Of a stretch of 64,000 nucleotides of DNA, positions 34,440 through 45,122 are shown piece by piece. Position numbers and translations under genes: made by a program. The stretch is from the NCBI RefSeq assembly GCF_021405525.1, contig NZ_JAGQAG010000001.1, positions 3,162,001 to 3,226,000 of the forward strand, given 5' to 3'. This stretch comes from Ruegeria pomeroyi. GTDB taxonomy: Bacteria > Pseudomonadota > Alphaproteobacteria > Rhodobacterales > Rhodobacteraceae. The notes below the pieces were generated by a model. That model worked only from the letters and a program-made list of their open reading frames with translations, had not been told where the DNA came from and did not search any database. Numbering within the stretch: position 1 is the stretch's first letter; the number at the start of each line of letters is the position of its first letter.

Positions 34440-34556
34440 CCGGCACGGATTTCGCCCGCCCCGCCGACGGCCCGTTGGGCCTGAGACGGGGCGCAGCCCG
34501 TATCGCGCTGCGCGCGATGCCTCCGGCGGGAGTATTTGCCTGCAAAGTGAATGAGT
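34440..34556. repeat. Dispersed intergenic repeat between purK and phnM
   Basis: This gap between two convergent genes holds CGCCCGCCCC, GTTGGGCC, a GC-rich hairpin segment and GCCTCCGGCGGGAGTATTT near 34520-34540. The order matches the repeats at 51.9 kb (reverse strand) and partly those at 16.3 and 56.1 kb. It probably supplies transcription termination for both genes. Confidence 0.65.
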
Positions 34557-35705
34557 TCAGGTCAGGAAACGTGTGGCCACATCCCCGGACATGTAGCTGA
34601 CCCGGCCCGCGGCAAACGTCGCGGCGACCCGGTGGCTTTGCGCGTCGAGGATCACCAGATCGGCACGTTTGCCGGGTGCCAGTTCCCCCCGGTCGGTCAA
34701 CCCTAGCACCCGGGCCGGGCTGCTGCTGACCAGCGCCCAGGCGGCGCCCAGGTCGAGAAGGCCCGTACGTACCAGCATCAGTGCCGCGCGGCGCGGGCTG
34801 GGATAGTGGTAGTCCGAGGCAAGCGCGTCGCACAGTCCCATGGCAATCAGGTCGAGCGCGCTGACATTGCCCTTGTGCGAGCCGCCACGCACAACGTTGG
34901 GTGAGCCGAGGATGATATGGCCGCCGCCCCCGCGTGCGGCCTCAGCGGCCTCGAGCGTCTCGGGAAACTCCGAGATCGTCAGCCCGCGTCGCTGCCAGGT
35001 GGCGCAATCGGCAGCGCTGTGGTCGTCATGACTGCCCATCCGGACCCCCCGCCGGTGCAGGTCGGCGCAGAGTTCATCCAGAGCTCTCGGCACCTGCGGG
35101 CCATTTGCATGCAGCGCCTTCAGCAGTTCCAGATGTGCCTCGGGGCTGCGGCCCGCCTTGAGCGCCTGCCCCGCAAGCCTGGACGGTTTGCGTCCCTCGG
35201 CCAACCGCTCATGCGGCAAATGATCGTTGAATACAACGTAAGGAACCTGCCATTCCACGAGCCGCTCGGGCAGTGTCGCGTAATCCGCGAGCAGATGGGT
35301 TTCGAAACGCAATTGCGGGATCAGATCCGTAACCAACCCGTCCCGGACCTGTCGGATCGCCTGAAACACACCTGCGGCGAAATCCGGGCCACGCAGACCG
35401 CCCTCCCAGCTCCAGAATTGAGCCAGTACAGCGGTGGTGATCCCGTTGGCCGCCAGTTCCGCCTCGGCGGCCACAACGCCTTCGGTCATTTCCTTCATCG
35501 CACCCCTGCGCGGCGCCATGTGCCTCTCGAACCCGTCGCCATGCAGATCGACAATGCCGGGCAAGACCAGGTAGCCGCTCAGATCGACGCGGCGCCCGGC
35601 GGGGGCGTCAACCACCTGCCCACCCGACAGGAACAGGTCGCAGCGCGCGGGGCCATCGGGCAAAAGCACCTCTGCGCCGGTCAGGGTCACCTCAACGCCG
35701 GTCAT
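34557..35705 (-). CDS. phnM: PhnM-type alpha-D-ribose 1-methylphosphonate 5-triphosphate diphosphatase
   Basis: 382-aa amidohydrolase-superfamily enzyme of the C-P lyase pathway that removes pyrophosphate from RPnTP. The start [19 protein letters not shown] at 35705 follows GGGGGAGAGAG. Metal-site motifs are [23 protein letters not shown], and [19 protein letters not shown] with [10 protein letters not shown], all characteristic of PhnM. No other phn gene is here, so phnM is separated from the C-P lyase core or has another substrate. It overlaps the upstream lipase-like gene (ATGA). Confidence 0.9.
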   Translation of the reverse strand: MTGVEVTLTGAEVLLPDGPARCDLFLSGGQVVDAPAGRRVDLSGYLVLPGIVDLHGDGFERHMAPRRGAMKEMTEGVVAAEAELAANGITTAVLAQFWSWEGGLRGPDFAAGVFQAIRQVRDGLVTDLIPQLRFETHLLADYATLPERLVEWQVPYVVFNDHLPHERLAEGRKPSRLAGQALKAGRSPEAHLELLKALHANGPQVPRALDELCADLHRRGVRMGSHDDHSAADCATWQRRGLTISEFPETLEAAEAARGGGGHIILGSPNVVRGGSHKGNVSALDLIAMGLCDALASDYHYPSPRRAALMLVRTGLLDLGAAWALVSSSPARVLGLTDRGELAPGKRADLVILDAQSHRVAATFAAGRVSYMSGDVATRFLT

Positions 35706-36475
35706 CGATCTCTCTCCCCCGGTGCTTCCCAGCACTCGCTGCGCAGGCAGACGCGATCTATCGTTTCGAAAACAGCGTCGAGCCAGGTCAGATCCGCATC
35801 GAAATGCCCATTCTCGATGAAATGCAGGGTCTGTGCGATGACACGCGGGTTGTTCATCATGAAGGTGTGGGTGACCGGCAACACCAGATGGTCGGTCATG
35901 CCCGCCACCCGGGTCGAGGCAACCGAGACCTTGCCGTCATCGGGGCCGGGGATGATCGACGAGAAGATCGGGTTCAGCGACTGATCGCCCGCGATCACGC
36001 CAACCGGGTAATCCACCGGTGGCAAGCTGCGCGGCACGCTGTCCGGACCAGTCCCCAGCGCCAGGCCGGCCGGACCGTTCAGGCGCCCGAACACCTCCCA
36101 GGCACCCAGTTCGTCAACCAGTTCGCTGCCCTGATTGGGCGGCCCAAGCAGCACCACCCGGCCCAGATGGGCGGGCCGGTTGCTCAGCAGCCAGTAGCGG
36201 ATCAGGATGCCCCCCATGGAATGGGCGACCAGATGCACCGTCTCGTCGCCACAGGCGGCGACCGCGGGCGGCAAGGTCTCGCGCGCCAGGTCCGGGATCG
36301 GCATGTCGGTCGAGGGATAGCCCGGGCGCACCACCCGCAGACCGCGCGCCTCGAACACCTGGTCCATCACCGTCAGCGACGCCTCGGTCCGCGCCAACCC
36401 GTGCAGCAGCACGACACAGTCGGCCCAGAGGGCACTGGGCAACAGACAGAGGAAGAGAACAGGCAGGCACCGCAT
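35702..36475 (-). CDS. Secreted alpha/beta hydrolase, lipase-like
   Basis: 257 aa with a signal peptide, [20 protein letters not shown], from the ATG at 36475. The core is [18 protein letters not shown] (oxyanion region), the nucleophile elbow [15 protein letters not shown] with Ser, [18 protein letters not shown], and a late His in [12 protein letters not shown]. This resembles bacterial triacylglycerol lipase/PGAP1-like hydrolases acting in the periplasm. The signal peptide and intact triad make it likely active; the substrate is unknown. Its stop overlaps the phnM start. Confidence 0.85.
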   Translation of the reverse strand: MRCLPVLFLCLLPSALWADCVVLLHGLARTEASLTVMDQVFEARGLRVVRPGYPSTDMPIPDLARETLPPAVAACGDETVHLVAHSMGGILIRYWLLSNRPAHLGRVVLLGPPNQGSELVDELGAWEVFGRLNGPAGLALGTGPDSVPRSLPPVDYPVGVIAGDQSLNPIFSSIIPGPDDGKVSVASTRVAGMTDHLVLPVTHTFMMNNPRVIAQTLHFIENGHFDADLTWLDAVFETIDRVCLRSECWEAPGERDR

Positions 36476-36513
36476 GGGCGCGGCATACTGCGAATTGCAG
36501 CGCAACGAAAGGC

Positions 36514-37356
36514 TCAAGCAGCCGGTGCGCGGCGGATCGACAGCGCGATCCCGCCCAACAGGACTGCGCCACCAAGAAGCAGGCGCAGCGGGGCCGTCTC
36601 GCCCAGCAGCAGCACGCCCCCCAGCACCGCGATGACAGGCGCGCTCAGCTGTACCGTCGCGGCGCGGACCGGCCCCAGGGCGGGCACCAACCGATACCAG
36701 AGCGCATAGCCGAGACCCGAGGTTACAGCCCCGGAGACCAGCGCCAGCAACACGCCCTGCCAGGTCATGGCAGGCAGCCCCGCTAACGGCAGGATCGCAC
36801 CGGCGATCAACGGCAGGGCCATCACGAAATTGGCCCCCGTCGCAGCCAGCGCATCCGCTTCGCCCCGCCCCGCCAGCGTATAGGCGGCCCAGCCGATCCC
36901 GGCGAGCGCCATGAGACCGGCCCCGCCCGCATCGACGCGAAAGGTGCCCGCCGGCCACAGCACCCAGACCAGCCCGGCAAAGGCAATCATCGCGCCAACC
37001 AACTGCCGATGCGTCGGCGGCGCACCCGTGGCGGCGCTCCAGCCGAACATGGCGATCTGCACGACACCGAACAGGATGAGTGCACCCAACCCGGCATCCA
37101 GCGTCAGATAGGCCAGTGAAAATCCGACCATATAGAGGGTCAGCGAACCGGCCCCCAGCAACCGGCGCCGGTGCCAGAGGGGCAGACGCTGGCGCTGCGC
37201 CAGAACGAGCAGGGCAAGCATCATCGCTCCGGCCAGCACCCGAACGATGGCAAAGCCGCCCGGATCGGCCCAGCCGCCGGCCACCGCCAAACGGTTCAGG
37301 ACCGAATTGGCGGCAAAGGCGGTCATGGTCAGGGCGGTAAGCAGGAACAGGCGCAT
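36514..37356 (-). CDS. EamA/DMT family transporter
   Basis: 280-aa inner-membrane protein with about ten hydrophobic helices in two EamA repeats: first around [20 protein letters not shown], second around [17 protein letters not shown]. The end, [20 protein letters not shown], is the usual last-repeat motif. Such carriers export amino acids or other metabolites; the substrate is not predictable. It may be cotranscribed with the downstream lipase-like and phnM genes (38-bp gap). Confidence 0.9.
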   Translation of the reverse strand: MRLFLLTALTMTAFAANSVLNRLAVAGGWADPGGFAIVRVLAGAMMLALLVLAQRQRLPLWHRRRLLGAGSLTLYMVGFSLAYLTLDAGLGALILFGVVQIAMFGWSAATGAPPTHRQLVGAMIAFAGLVWVLWPAGTFRVDAGGAGLMALAGIGWAAYTLAGRGEADALAATGANFVMALPLIAGAILPLAGLPAMTWQGVLLALVSGAVTSGLGYALWYRLVPALGPVRAATVQLSAPVIAVLGGVLLLGETAPLRLLLGGAVLLGGIALSIRRAPAA

Positions 37357-37403
37357 GTCACCGGACTACAGGATTGCGGGCCGGTGCAACAGACACATAC
37401 GCG

Positions 37404-37874
37404 TCAGCGCGGCTCCAACGCGAGCGGATAGACCAGCCGCGCCTCGGGCACATTGCCGCCCGGCCCGGCCAGCATCAGATGGTCGTTGGGATAGGGTGCG
37501 TGCAACGCCGATGCGCGGGCACGCGAAAAACCGCGCGGCTCGTAATAGGCGGGATCGCCCAGCACCACGATGGTCAGGTCACGCTCTGCCGCCCATTTCA
37601 GGGTCAGTTGCAGCACTTTCGAGCCGATTCCACGCCCCTGCGCCTTGGGCGCAACCGCCAGCGGGGCCAGACACAGCCAGCCGTCAGGCGCGCGCATCCA
37701 CGACAGAGCGGCATAGCCCAGCAACTCGCCAAATTCCTGAAAGGTGATCTCGGTGGCGATGTCCCGGTCGGCGCGCAATTCGCGCACCAAATCCGCCTCG
37801 GCCCCGGTATCGAAGGCCGAACGCAGCAAGGCATCGACCAGATCGGGGAATACGGCGGGCGGAAATGGTCTCAT
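37404..37874 (-). CDS. GNAT family N-acetyltransferase
   Basis: 156-aa acetyltransferase. Acetyl-CoA-binding motif A is LAPLAVAPKAQGRGIGSKVL (Q/RxxGxG/A), followed by LQLTLKWAAERDLTIVVLGD and PAYYEPRGFSRARA, which is typical of the YhbS-type subgroup. The start MRPFPPAVFPDLVDALLRSA has no strong ribosome site. The substrate is unknown. It lies 47 bp upstream of the EamA gene on the same strand. Confidence 0.9.
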   Translation of the reverse strand: MRPFPPAVFPDLVDALLRSAFDTGAEADLVRELRADRDIATEITFQEFGELLGYAALSWMRAPDGWLCLAPLAVAPKAQGRGIGSKVLQLTLKWAAERDLTIVVLGDPAYYEPRGFSRARASALHAPYPNDHLMLAGPGGNVPEARLVYPLALEPR

Positions 37875-38148
37875 GCAAAGCTCAACTTTCGCTAGACTGA
37901 GGGCGGTTCAGTTCGCCCCGATCGGCGGGTTCGGCATACACCGCATGGCCCGCAAGGTCACGGTCACCCAAGTGTTTTCTTTCCCCGTAAACGAAACCGG
38001 CGAGACTCTGCCTGCTGTGGCGGTTGGAAAAACAAAGGGGCCGCCCATGGGCGGCCCCGGTATTCTACTGCGAAGGGTGGGCATCACATAGGCCCGGAGG
38101 CCTATGAACACGCACCTTTGACAGATGACGTTCAGGCGAAATCGCCTC
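37875..38148. other. Intergenic region downstream of groEL
   Basis: 274 bp. Its right half contains the groEL terminator. Its left half must carry the promoter of the minus-strand GNAT gene. I see no gene; a short frame here only antisenses these signals. Confidence 0.4.
38025..38058 (-). terminator. groESL terminator
   Basis: A perfect 22-bp palindrome (38037-38058, centred on CCATGG) is followed on the minus strand by TTTGTTTTT, about 90 bp after the groEL stop. It is a strong rho-independent terminator for the groES-groEL transcript. Confidence 0.9.
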
Positions 38149-39834
<1,686 letters not shown>

Positions 39835-39851
39835 TCAGAGAAGCGCGTGGC

Positions 39852-40139
39852 TTACTCGATGATCCCCATGATGTCGCTTTCCTTCATCATCAGCAGTTCT
39901 TCGCCGTCGACGGTGACTTCGGTGCCCGACCACTTGCCGAACAGAACCCGGTCGCCCGACTTGACTGCCATCGCGATCAGCTCGCCGCTATCCTTGCGGG
40001 CGCCTTCGCCACAGGCGACAACAACGCCTTCGCTGGGCTTTTCCTTGGCGCTATCGGGGATGATCAGGCCGCCTGCGGTTTTCTCTTCGCTTTCGGTACG
40101 GCGAACCAGCACACGGTCATGAAGCGGTTTCAATGCCAT
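39852..40139 (-). CDS. groES: Co-chaperonin GroES (Hsp10)
   Basis: 95-aa lid of the GroEL cage. [20 protein letters not shown], the mobile loop [20 protein letters not shown] (Ile-rich contact), and [20 protein letters not shown] are standard. It is the first gene of groES-groEL, preceded by a CIRCE operator and promoter. Confidence 0.99.
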   Translation of the reverse strand: MALKPLHDRVLVRRTESEEKTAGGLIIPDSAKEKPSEGVVVACGEGARKDSGELIAMAVKSGDRVLFGKWSGTEVTVDGEELLMMKESDIMGIIE

Positions 40140-40198
40140 CTTTGCAGCTCCTTGAGGCTCAAAGTTTGTTTCCCTCCCCCTGCTCTTTTACAGAGGCA

Positions 40199-40225
40199 TT
40201 AGCACTCAGGTCTAGCGAGTGCTAA
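40199..40225. promoter_or_regulatory. CIRCE operator (HrcA site)
   Basis: TTAGCACTC (40199-40207) - 9 nt - GAGTGCTAA (40217-40225) matches the CIRCE consensus exactly. It lies 60 bp before groES and directly downstream of the proposed promoter, so HrcA would repress groESL until heat or unfolded-protein stress. Confidence 0.97.
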
Positions 40226-40232
40226 CGGCGCA

Positions 40233-40261
40233 TAGCTAGGGGGTCGAAAGAACCGAGTCAA
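40233..40261 (-). promoter_or_regulatory. groESL promoter
   Basis: On the minus strand TTGACT (40261-40256) and TAGCTA (40238-40233) are 17 bp apart. The surrounding CCCCCTAGCTATG also resembles the alphaproteobacterial heat-shock -10 element, so housekeeping and RpoH holoenzymes might both use it. The start point would fall next to the CIRCE site. Confidence 0.7.
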
Positions 40262-40367
40262 CATCGGAGATACGAAAAGTTGCGACTGTCGTGTCCAAGG
40301 TCGAACCTGGTTTACAACCGCCATTCACATGCGCAGATTTGCCCGATCGATATGAGGGGCCGGGAAG

Positions 40368-41264
40368 ATGCGGATCGAAGCGAACGGAATCTATCTTGAG
40401 GTTGAAGAAAGCGGACCGGTTGACGGCGTGCCGCTGATCCTGATCCGGGGACAGGGCAGCCAGCTGGTGCATTGGCCCGAGGAGTTGAACGCGGGCTTCG
40501 CCGCCACCGGGTTCCGAACGATTGCCTTTGACAACCGCGATGTGGGCCTGTCTCAGCGCTGTCCGGCGCCGGGCGTGTCCGACAGCGCCGACGATATTCT
40601 GGCTGCGCTGGCCGCAGGCGCGGACCTGCCCAAACCCTATGGAATCGAGGATATGGTCGGCGACATCACCGGCCTGATGGATGCGCTGGGGATCGAACGC
40701 GCGCATTTCTTTGGCATCTCGATGGGGGGCGCGGTGCTGCAACAGCTCTGCATCGACCAGCCTGACCGGGTGCTGTCGGCAACCATCGTGATGACCGCCT
40801 GCCGCCCCTTTACCGAACGCGCTGCCGAGGGGCGCGAGGCATTGCTGGCGCTGACCTCAAGCCTGCTCGTGCGCGACGTGACACAGCCGGACTATCTGGA
40901 GGCGCAGGTTGCCGAACACGGGCTGTGGGGCAGCCCCGGCTATCCGATGCCCGAGTCCGATATCCGCGCCATGGCCGAGCGCGCCTGGGCGCGTGGCGTC
41001 GATGCGGCAGGCAAGAACCGGCAGGTGCTGGCCATCCTGCACGCGCCCGACCGGCGCCCCGGCCTGCGCCAGCTCGACCTGCCCTGCCTGGTGATCCATG
41101 GCAGGCAGGACACGCTGATCCCGCTGGAGATGGGAGAAGAGATCGCCGCGCATATTCCGGGTTCGGAGTTTCAGGCCATCGAGGGCATGGGTCACATCAT
41201 CACCCCGAAACTGGCCCCGGTGATGGTCGATCTGGTGCGCGATTTCATCATCCGCCGCACCTAG
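40368..41264 (+). CDS. Alpha/beta fold hydrolase
   Basis: 298-aa cytoplasmic hydrolase starting MRIEANGIYLEVEESGPVDG after GGGGCCGGGAAG. The oxyanion region is LILIRGQGSQLVHW, the nucleophile Ser is in FFGISMGGAVLQQLC, the Asp in IHGRQDTLIPLEMG, and the His in IEGMGHIITP. It resembles the aclacinomycin methylesterase/RdmC-like and 3-oxoadipate enol-lactonase branch. The substrate is unknown and there is no operon partner. Confidence 0.88.
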   Translation: MRIEANGIYLEVEESGPVDGVPLILIRGQGSQLVHWPEELNAGFAATGFRTIAFDNRDVGLSQRCPAPGVSDSADDILAALAAGADLPKPYGIEDMVGDITGLMDALGIERAHFFGISMGGAVLQQLCIDQPDRVLSATIVMTACRPFTERAAEGREALLALTSSLLVRDVTQPDYLEAQVAEHGLWGSPGYPMPESDIRAMAERAWARGVDAAGKNRQVLAILHAPDRRPGLRQLDLPCLVIHGRQDTLIPLEMGEEIAAHIPGSEFQAIEGMGHIITPKLAPVMVDLVRDFIIRRT

Positions 41265-41283
41265 GCGCCGGCCCGGCGGCGAC

Positions 41284-42183
41284 CTAGATCGCCCTCAGGA
41301 ACAACCCGCCGGCAAGGGTCGCAACGACCAGACCGGCGGCCAGTTCCACCATCGGCAGGGCAACCCCCGCGAACCGCCAGGCGGAGGCCGCGCCCAGCAC
41401 CCCGCCACGCAGCCCCGCCGAAGCAAGCCCCACCCCGACGGTCACACTGGCCGTGCCCAGCGCCATGGCAAAGGTTCCGGCGATTCCGGCCAATGCAATG
41501 CCCATCTGCCAGGTCAGGATCAGCACGAACAACGCGCCCGTGCAGGGGCGGATGGCGATGCTGGCGATCAGCGCCAGCGCCTCGCGCAGAGTGCCGATCT
41601 GTTCGACCTCGCTCAGGCTGGGGCCATGCTTGTGCCCGCAGTGGGAACAGGTCTCGCCGTCGTGATGGTGATGCTCATGCGTGGGCTGACGCGCAGCCAC
41701 CAGTCGCCGGACACCCCGCCAGACCAGCCAGCAGCCGATCAACGCGATGGCGGCATAGCTGGCGGGCGCCATCACACGCTCGGTCACGCCGACCAGATGC
41801 TGACGCCCCAGATCCAGCACCATTACCCCGGTATAAACCAGCGCGATCGCGGTGACTGCCTGACCCAGACTCGATGCCAGCCCGATTGCCGCCAGCCGCA
41901 GCACCGGCACCCGCCGACCCAGCCCATAGCCGCCGATCAGCACCTTGCCATGGCCCGGCCCCACGGCATGGAAGAACCCATAGGCGAAACAGACCGACAA
42001 CAGCAGCAACAGTGCCCCGCCCTGCCCGCTGCGCAAGCCGCGCAGCGCCTGGGCGATCTGGTTCTGAAAATCCCGTTGCTCGCCCGCTGCCCACAGCGCC
42101 AGTTGGTCAAAGCCGCCGCTGAGCCAGAACCAGCCCAAGAGGGCCAGCACCAGCGCGACCGGCACGATCACGAGCCGGGACAT
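41284..42183 (-). CDS. NicO family nickel/cobalt transporter
   Basis: 299-aa inner-membrane protein with six or more helices. The RcnA/NicO signature is FFHAVGPGHGKVLIGGYGLG; a His/Cys-rich cytoplasmic loop, HEHHHHDGETCSHCGHKHG, at about residues 167-185 probably binds the metal. SIAIRPCTGALFVLILTW is the second conserved motif. It is coupled to the upstream DUF1007 gene by a 16-bp overlap. Direction of transport (uptake or efflux) cannot be set; the pairing with DUF1007 is widespread in alphaproteobacteria. Confidence 0.9.
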   Translation of the reverse strand: MSRLVIVPVALVLALLGWFWLSGGFDQLALWAAGEQRDFQNQIAQALRGLRSGQGGALLLLLSVCFAYGFFHAVGPGHGKVLIGGYGLGRRVPVLRLAAIGLASSLGQAVTAIALVYTGVMVLDLGRQHLVGVTERVMAPASYAAIALIGCWLVWRGVRRLVAARQPTHEHHHHDGETCSHCGHKHGPSLSEVEQIGTLREALALIASIAIRPCTGALFVLILTWQMGIALAGIAGTFAMALGTASVTVGVGLASAGLRGGVLGAASAWRFAGVALPMVELAAGLVVATLAGGLFLRAI

Positions 42184-42818
42184 GTGACCCGGATTTCCGT
42201 GGCGAATTCAGCACCGATCAGGGGGATATCCATCTCCTCCAGATCGGCATCGGCGTCGATGCGCAACAGCATCTCCTGCATCTCGGCCAGTTGCCCGTCG
42301 ATATCGGGCTCCAACCGCTCCAGCAGGCAATCGTCGCGCCCATTGAGGGTGACCGGGCGCGCAACCTCGTAGGCGGTGTAGTAGGTCTCGTCATAGGGAC
42401 GCAGCGACAGGGAAGCCCCCGATCCCATTCTGCCATCGGTTACCGCCCGCAGATGGCTCGACACGATCCGCCCCGCCTCGGTGGTGGCGGTGGGCTCCAG
42501 CGGGCCGGACAGCGCCAGCGGCTGATCGCCCAGCCGCAGGTCGAGATCGCCGTTATAGCCCTCGATCCATTGCGCGTCGAACCCGGCCAGTTGCGCCTCT
42601 TCCTCGGGTGTCAGGCTGCCATCGCCATCGGGGTCCATTCCCAGTTCCTCGAGGATGACCAGCGAATAGAAATCGTCATAGGCCCAGGTGACCCGAACAT
42701 GGGTCAGCGCCCCGTCAGGGGCAAAGATCAGCTCGAACCCGGTGTCGATGAAGACATGCGGATGCGCCATCAATGGCGCGGGGAGCAACAGAGAAAGGGC
42801 AAGGGCAATCCGGCGCAT
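42168..42818 (-). CDS. DUF1007 periplasmic protein with an EF-hand-like loop
   Basis: 216 aa from the ATG at 42818, with a signal peptide MRRIALALSLLLPAPLMAHP; maturation just before HPH would expose an N-terminal His-containing metal site, typical of DUF1007. The loop DPDGDGSLTPEE (about residue 60) matches the EF-hand calcium loop. The end, IRVTCPGS, carries a Cys. It is thought to deliver or bind nickel/cobalt for the NicO transporter encoded downstream. An upstream in-frame TTG was not chosen. Confidence 0.85.
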   Translation of the reverse strand: MRRIALALSLLLPAPLMAHPHVFIDTGFELIFAPDGALTHVRVTWAYDDFYSLVILEELGMDPDGDGSLTPEEEAQLAGFDAQWIEGYNGDLDLRLGDQPLALSGPLEPTATTEAGRIVSSHLRAVTDGRMGSGASLSLRPYDETYYTAYEVARPVTLNGRDDCLLERLEPDIDGQLAEMQEMLLRIDADADLEEMDIPLIGAEFATEIRVTCPGS

Positions 42819-42877
42819 GGGCCGGACGATAGGGCGCGGACGCGGGGCTGACAATCCGGGCCTGCGCGGCGGCGGCG

Positions 42878-43669
42878 TTATTTCGCCATCGGATGCAGGA
42901 CCAGCGTCTGCAAGGCCATCCCCACCGGCCCGGCCGTGTCATAGAGAACCGCCTGCGACATGCCGATCCCGTTCGGCTGCCAATGCGATACGGCCTCGGC
43001 CGCAAACCAGTCGCCCTGCGGTTCACGGTGGATTTGCAGGGTCAGATCGGTGTTCATGAAACCAAACCGCACCGGCGGTTCGTTCCAGGAAATGCCGTTG
43101 CCGCAATCGGCCAGAGGACAGATCGCCTGAATCGGCGACGGCGACTCGGTGGCCAGCAGATACGGCGCCTTCATCCAGACGGTTTTCGGCCCCGGCCCCA
43201 GATCCTCGCCTTCGGGATAGGCCATCTCGATAAACTGCCCAAAGGCGGGCTGGTCATGCAGCTTGCCCACCAGCAACGCCGGACCGGGGCGCGCGCGGAC
43301 AAAATCAGGGGTCGGCACCGTTGCGGTGGGCACCTCTCCCAGTTCCTTGCGCACCAGATGCATCGAGGTTCCGGTGAGGCAAAGCGTACCCTCGTCATCG
43401 TGCAGGGCCAGCCGGGTTGTAGTGAGCGTACGGCTGTTGCGCGTTATCTCGGTGGTGATCCGCAGCCCCGCCAGCGGCAGCGGTTTCAGCACGTCGAGCG
43501 TCAGCCGGGTCAGCATCTTGTCCGGCCCGGCGGCCGCCTCGGCCGCGCGTGCCACCAGGCCGGTGACCGGACCGGCATGACAGTGATCGGGCGACCAGGG
43601 GCCACGCGCGGGATCGTTGCCGACAAACAGCCCCGGTTCGGTTTCGGTGAAATAGACCGGGGCCGTCAC
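42878..43669 (-). CDS. Acyl-CoA thioesterase-like protein (TesB-type double hotdog)
   Basis: 263 aa from the GTG at 43669 (VTAPVYFTETEPGLFVGNDP), which has AGGAAAAGG upstream inside the end of the acyl-CoA dehydrogenase gene. Two hotdog halves are visible: DHCHAGPVTGLVARAAEAAA with LTLDVLKPLPLAGLRITTEI, and VRFGFMNTDLTLQIHREPQG with GMSQAVLYDTAGPVGMALQTL. It would hydrolyse acyl-CoA esters and is cotranscribed with the dehydrogenase. Confidence 0.82.
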   Translation of the reverse strand: MTAPVYFTETEPGLFVGNDPARGPWSPDHCHAGPVTGLVARAAEAAAGPDKMLTRLTLDVLKPLPLAGLRITTEITRNSRTLTTTRLALHDDEGTLCLTGTSMHLVRKELGEVPTATVPTPDFVRARPGPALLVGKLHDQPAFGQFIEMAYPEGEDLGPGPKTVWMKAPYLLATESPSPIQAICPLADCGNGISWNEPPVRFGFMNTDLTLQIHREPQGDWFAAEAVSHWQPNGIGMSQAVLYDTAGPVGMALQTLVLHPMAK

Positions 43670-43674
43670 GGATG

Positions 43675-44910
43675 TCAGACCTTTTCCTGCGTGTACTTCT
43701 TTAGCTCGGTCCGGGCGATCTGGCGGCGGTGCACCGCGTCGGGACCATCGGCAAAGCGCAGGGTGCGCTGGCCGGTCCAGGCGGCGGCCAGCGGCGTGTC
43801 CTGGCTGATGCCCTGACCGCCATGCATCTGCATCGCCTCGTCGATCACCTTGAGCGAGACGCGCGGCGCCACCACCTTGATCTGGCTGATCCAGGGTGCC
43901 GCGGCGCGCGCATCGCCCTGATCCATCATCCAGGCAGCCTTGAGGCACAACAGGCGCGCCATCTCGATCTCCATCCGGCATTCGGCGATGATGTCGTAAT
44001 TGGCACCCAGATGCGCCAGCTTCTTGCCGAAGGCTTCCTTGTCGAGCGCGCGTTTGCACATGCGTTCCAGCGCGATCTCGGCCTGACCGATCGAGCGCAT
44101 GCAATGGTGGATGCGGCCGGGCCCAAGACGCCCCTGTGCGATCTCGAAACCGCGCCCCTCGCCCACCAGGATGTTCTCGGCCGGCACGCGGACATTGGTG
44201 AACCGAAGATGCATGTGGCCATGCGGCGCGTCATCGTGGCCGAATACCAGCATCGGGCGCAGGATCTCGATCCCCTCGGTCCCGGCGGGCACCACGATCA
44301 TCGAATGGCGCTGGTGCTTGGGTGCGTCCTCGCCCCCCGTCTTCACCATCACGATATAAACCTTGCAGCGCGGATCACCGGCACCCGAGGCCCAGTATTT
44401 CTCGCCGTTCAGCACGTAATCATCGCCATCACGGACACAGGACATCGAGATGTTGGTGGCATCCGAACTGGCCACATCCGGTTCGGTCATTAGATAGGCC
44501 GAGCGGATCTGACCCTCCAGCAGCGGCGCCAGCCAGTCCTGCTTCATCTTCTCGCTGCCGTAGCGCTCGAACACTTCCATGTTGCCGGTATCGGGGGCGG
44601 AACAGTTGAACACCTCGGCCGCCAGCGGCGTCTTGCCCATCTCTTCGGCGAAATAGGCATATTCGACGGTGGTCAGACCAAAGCCGCGGTCGCTATCGGT
44701 CAGCCAGAAGTTCCACAGACCGGCGGCCTTGGCCTTGGCCTTGAGCCCTTCGAGGATCTCGGTCTGGCGGGCGGTATACTGCCAGCGATCACCCTTGGCG
44801 ATCTCGGCGTGGTACTCATCCTCCAGCGGCATGATCTCGTCACGGATCATCGCCGCGACCCGGTCGAGAAGCTTGCGGTTCTCGTCGCGCATCGCAAACG
44901 TCATGTTCAT
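43675..44910 (-). CDS. Acyl-CoA dehydrogenase (ACAD10/11-like)
   Basis: 411-aa FAD enzyme. The start MNMTFAMRDENRKLLDRVAA at 44910 follows GGGGAGG. Motifs include YLMTEPDVASSDATNISMSC (flavin site), LNGEKYWASGAGDPRCKVYI, and the C-terminal AMQMHGGQGISQDTPLAAAW. The DATN and GDPRCK forms are characteristic of the ACAD10/11 group, which handles 4-hydroxy or long/branched acyl-CoAs. The exact substrate is open. It lies upstream of the thioesterase in a two-gene operon. Confidence 0.93.
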   Translation of the reverse strand: MNMTFAMRDENRKLLDRVAAMIRDEIMPLEDEYHAEIAKGDRWQYTARQTEILEGLKAKAKAAGLWNFWLTDSDRGFGLTTVEYAYFAEEMGKTPLAAEVFNCSAPDTGNMEVFERYGSEKMKQDWLAPLLEGQIRSAYLMTEPDVASSDATNISMSCVRDGDDYVLNGEKYWASGAGDPRCKVYIVMVKTGGEDAPKHQRHSMIVVPAGTEGIEILRPMLVFGHDDAPHGHMHLRFTNVRVPAENILVGEGRGFEIAQGRLGPGRIHHCMRSIGQAEIALERMCKRALDKEAFGKKLAHLGANYDIIAECRMEIEMARLLCLKAAWMMDQGDARAAAPWISQIKVVAPRVSLKVIDEAMQMHGGQGISQDTPLAAAWTGQRTLRFADGPDAVHRRQIARTELKKYTQEKV

Positions 44911-45053
44911 GGCTTGGCCTCCCCTGCCCCCGGACAACGGGGGAAATGTCTGCATGAAGGATGACTTGGCCCGCGCGGGAATGTCCAGCCGCGTGACGAA
45001 ACGTCACCGGCCCGAATGTGACCGGGCCGGGAAGGGGCCGTGAGAGGGGGGCC

Positions 45054-45096
45054 GGAAAACAAGGTTTTCCAGGCCGTTTTCCGACCCGGAAAACGG
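45054..45096. terminator. Tandem hairpins downstream of gcvH
   Basis: Two adjacent stem-loops, GGAAAAC-AAG-GTTTTCC (45054-45070) and CCGTTTTCCG-ACC-CGGAAAACGG (45074-45096), contain four copies of the same GGAAAAC/GTTTTCC sequence. They lie 27 bp after the gcvH stop and before the acyl-CoA dehydrogenase. No U-tract follows on the minus strand, so termination or processing is only inferred. Confidence 0.6.
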
Positions 45097-45122
45097 TCCT
45101 CCGCCGCCCGTTCCGGGGCCCC

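Noticed and set aside
42818..42854. Upstream TTG start for the DUF1007 protein
   Set aside because: The ATG at 42818 gives a clean signal peptide beginning MRRIALALSL; the upstream extension is Arg/Pro-rich.
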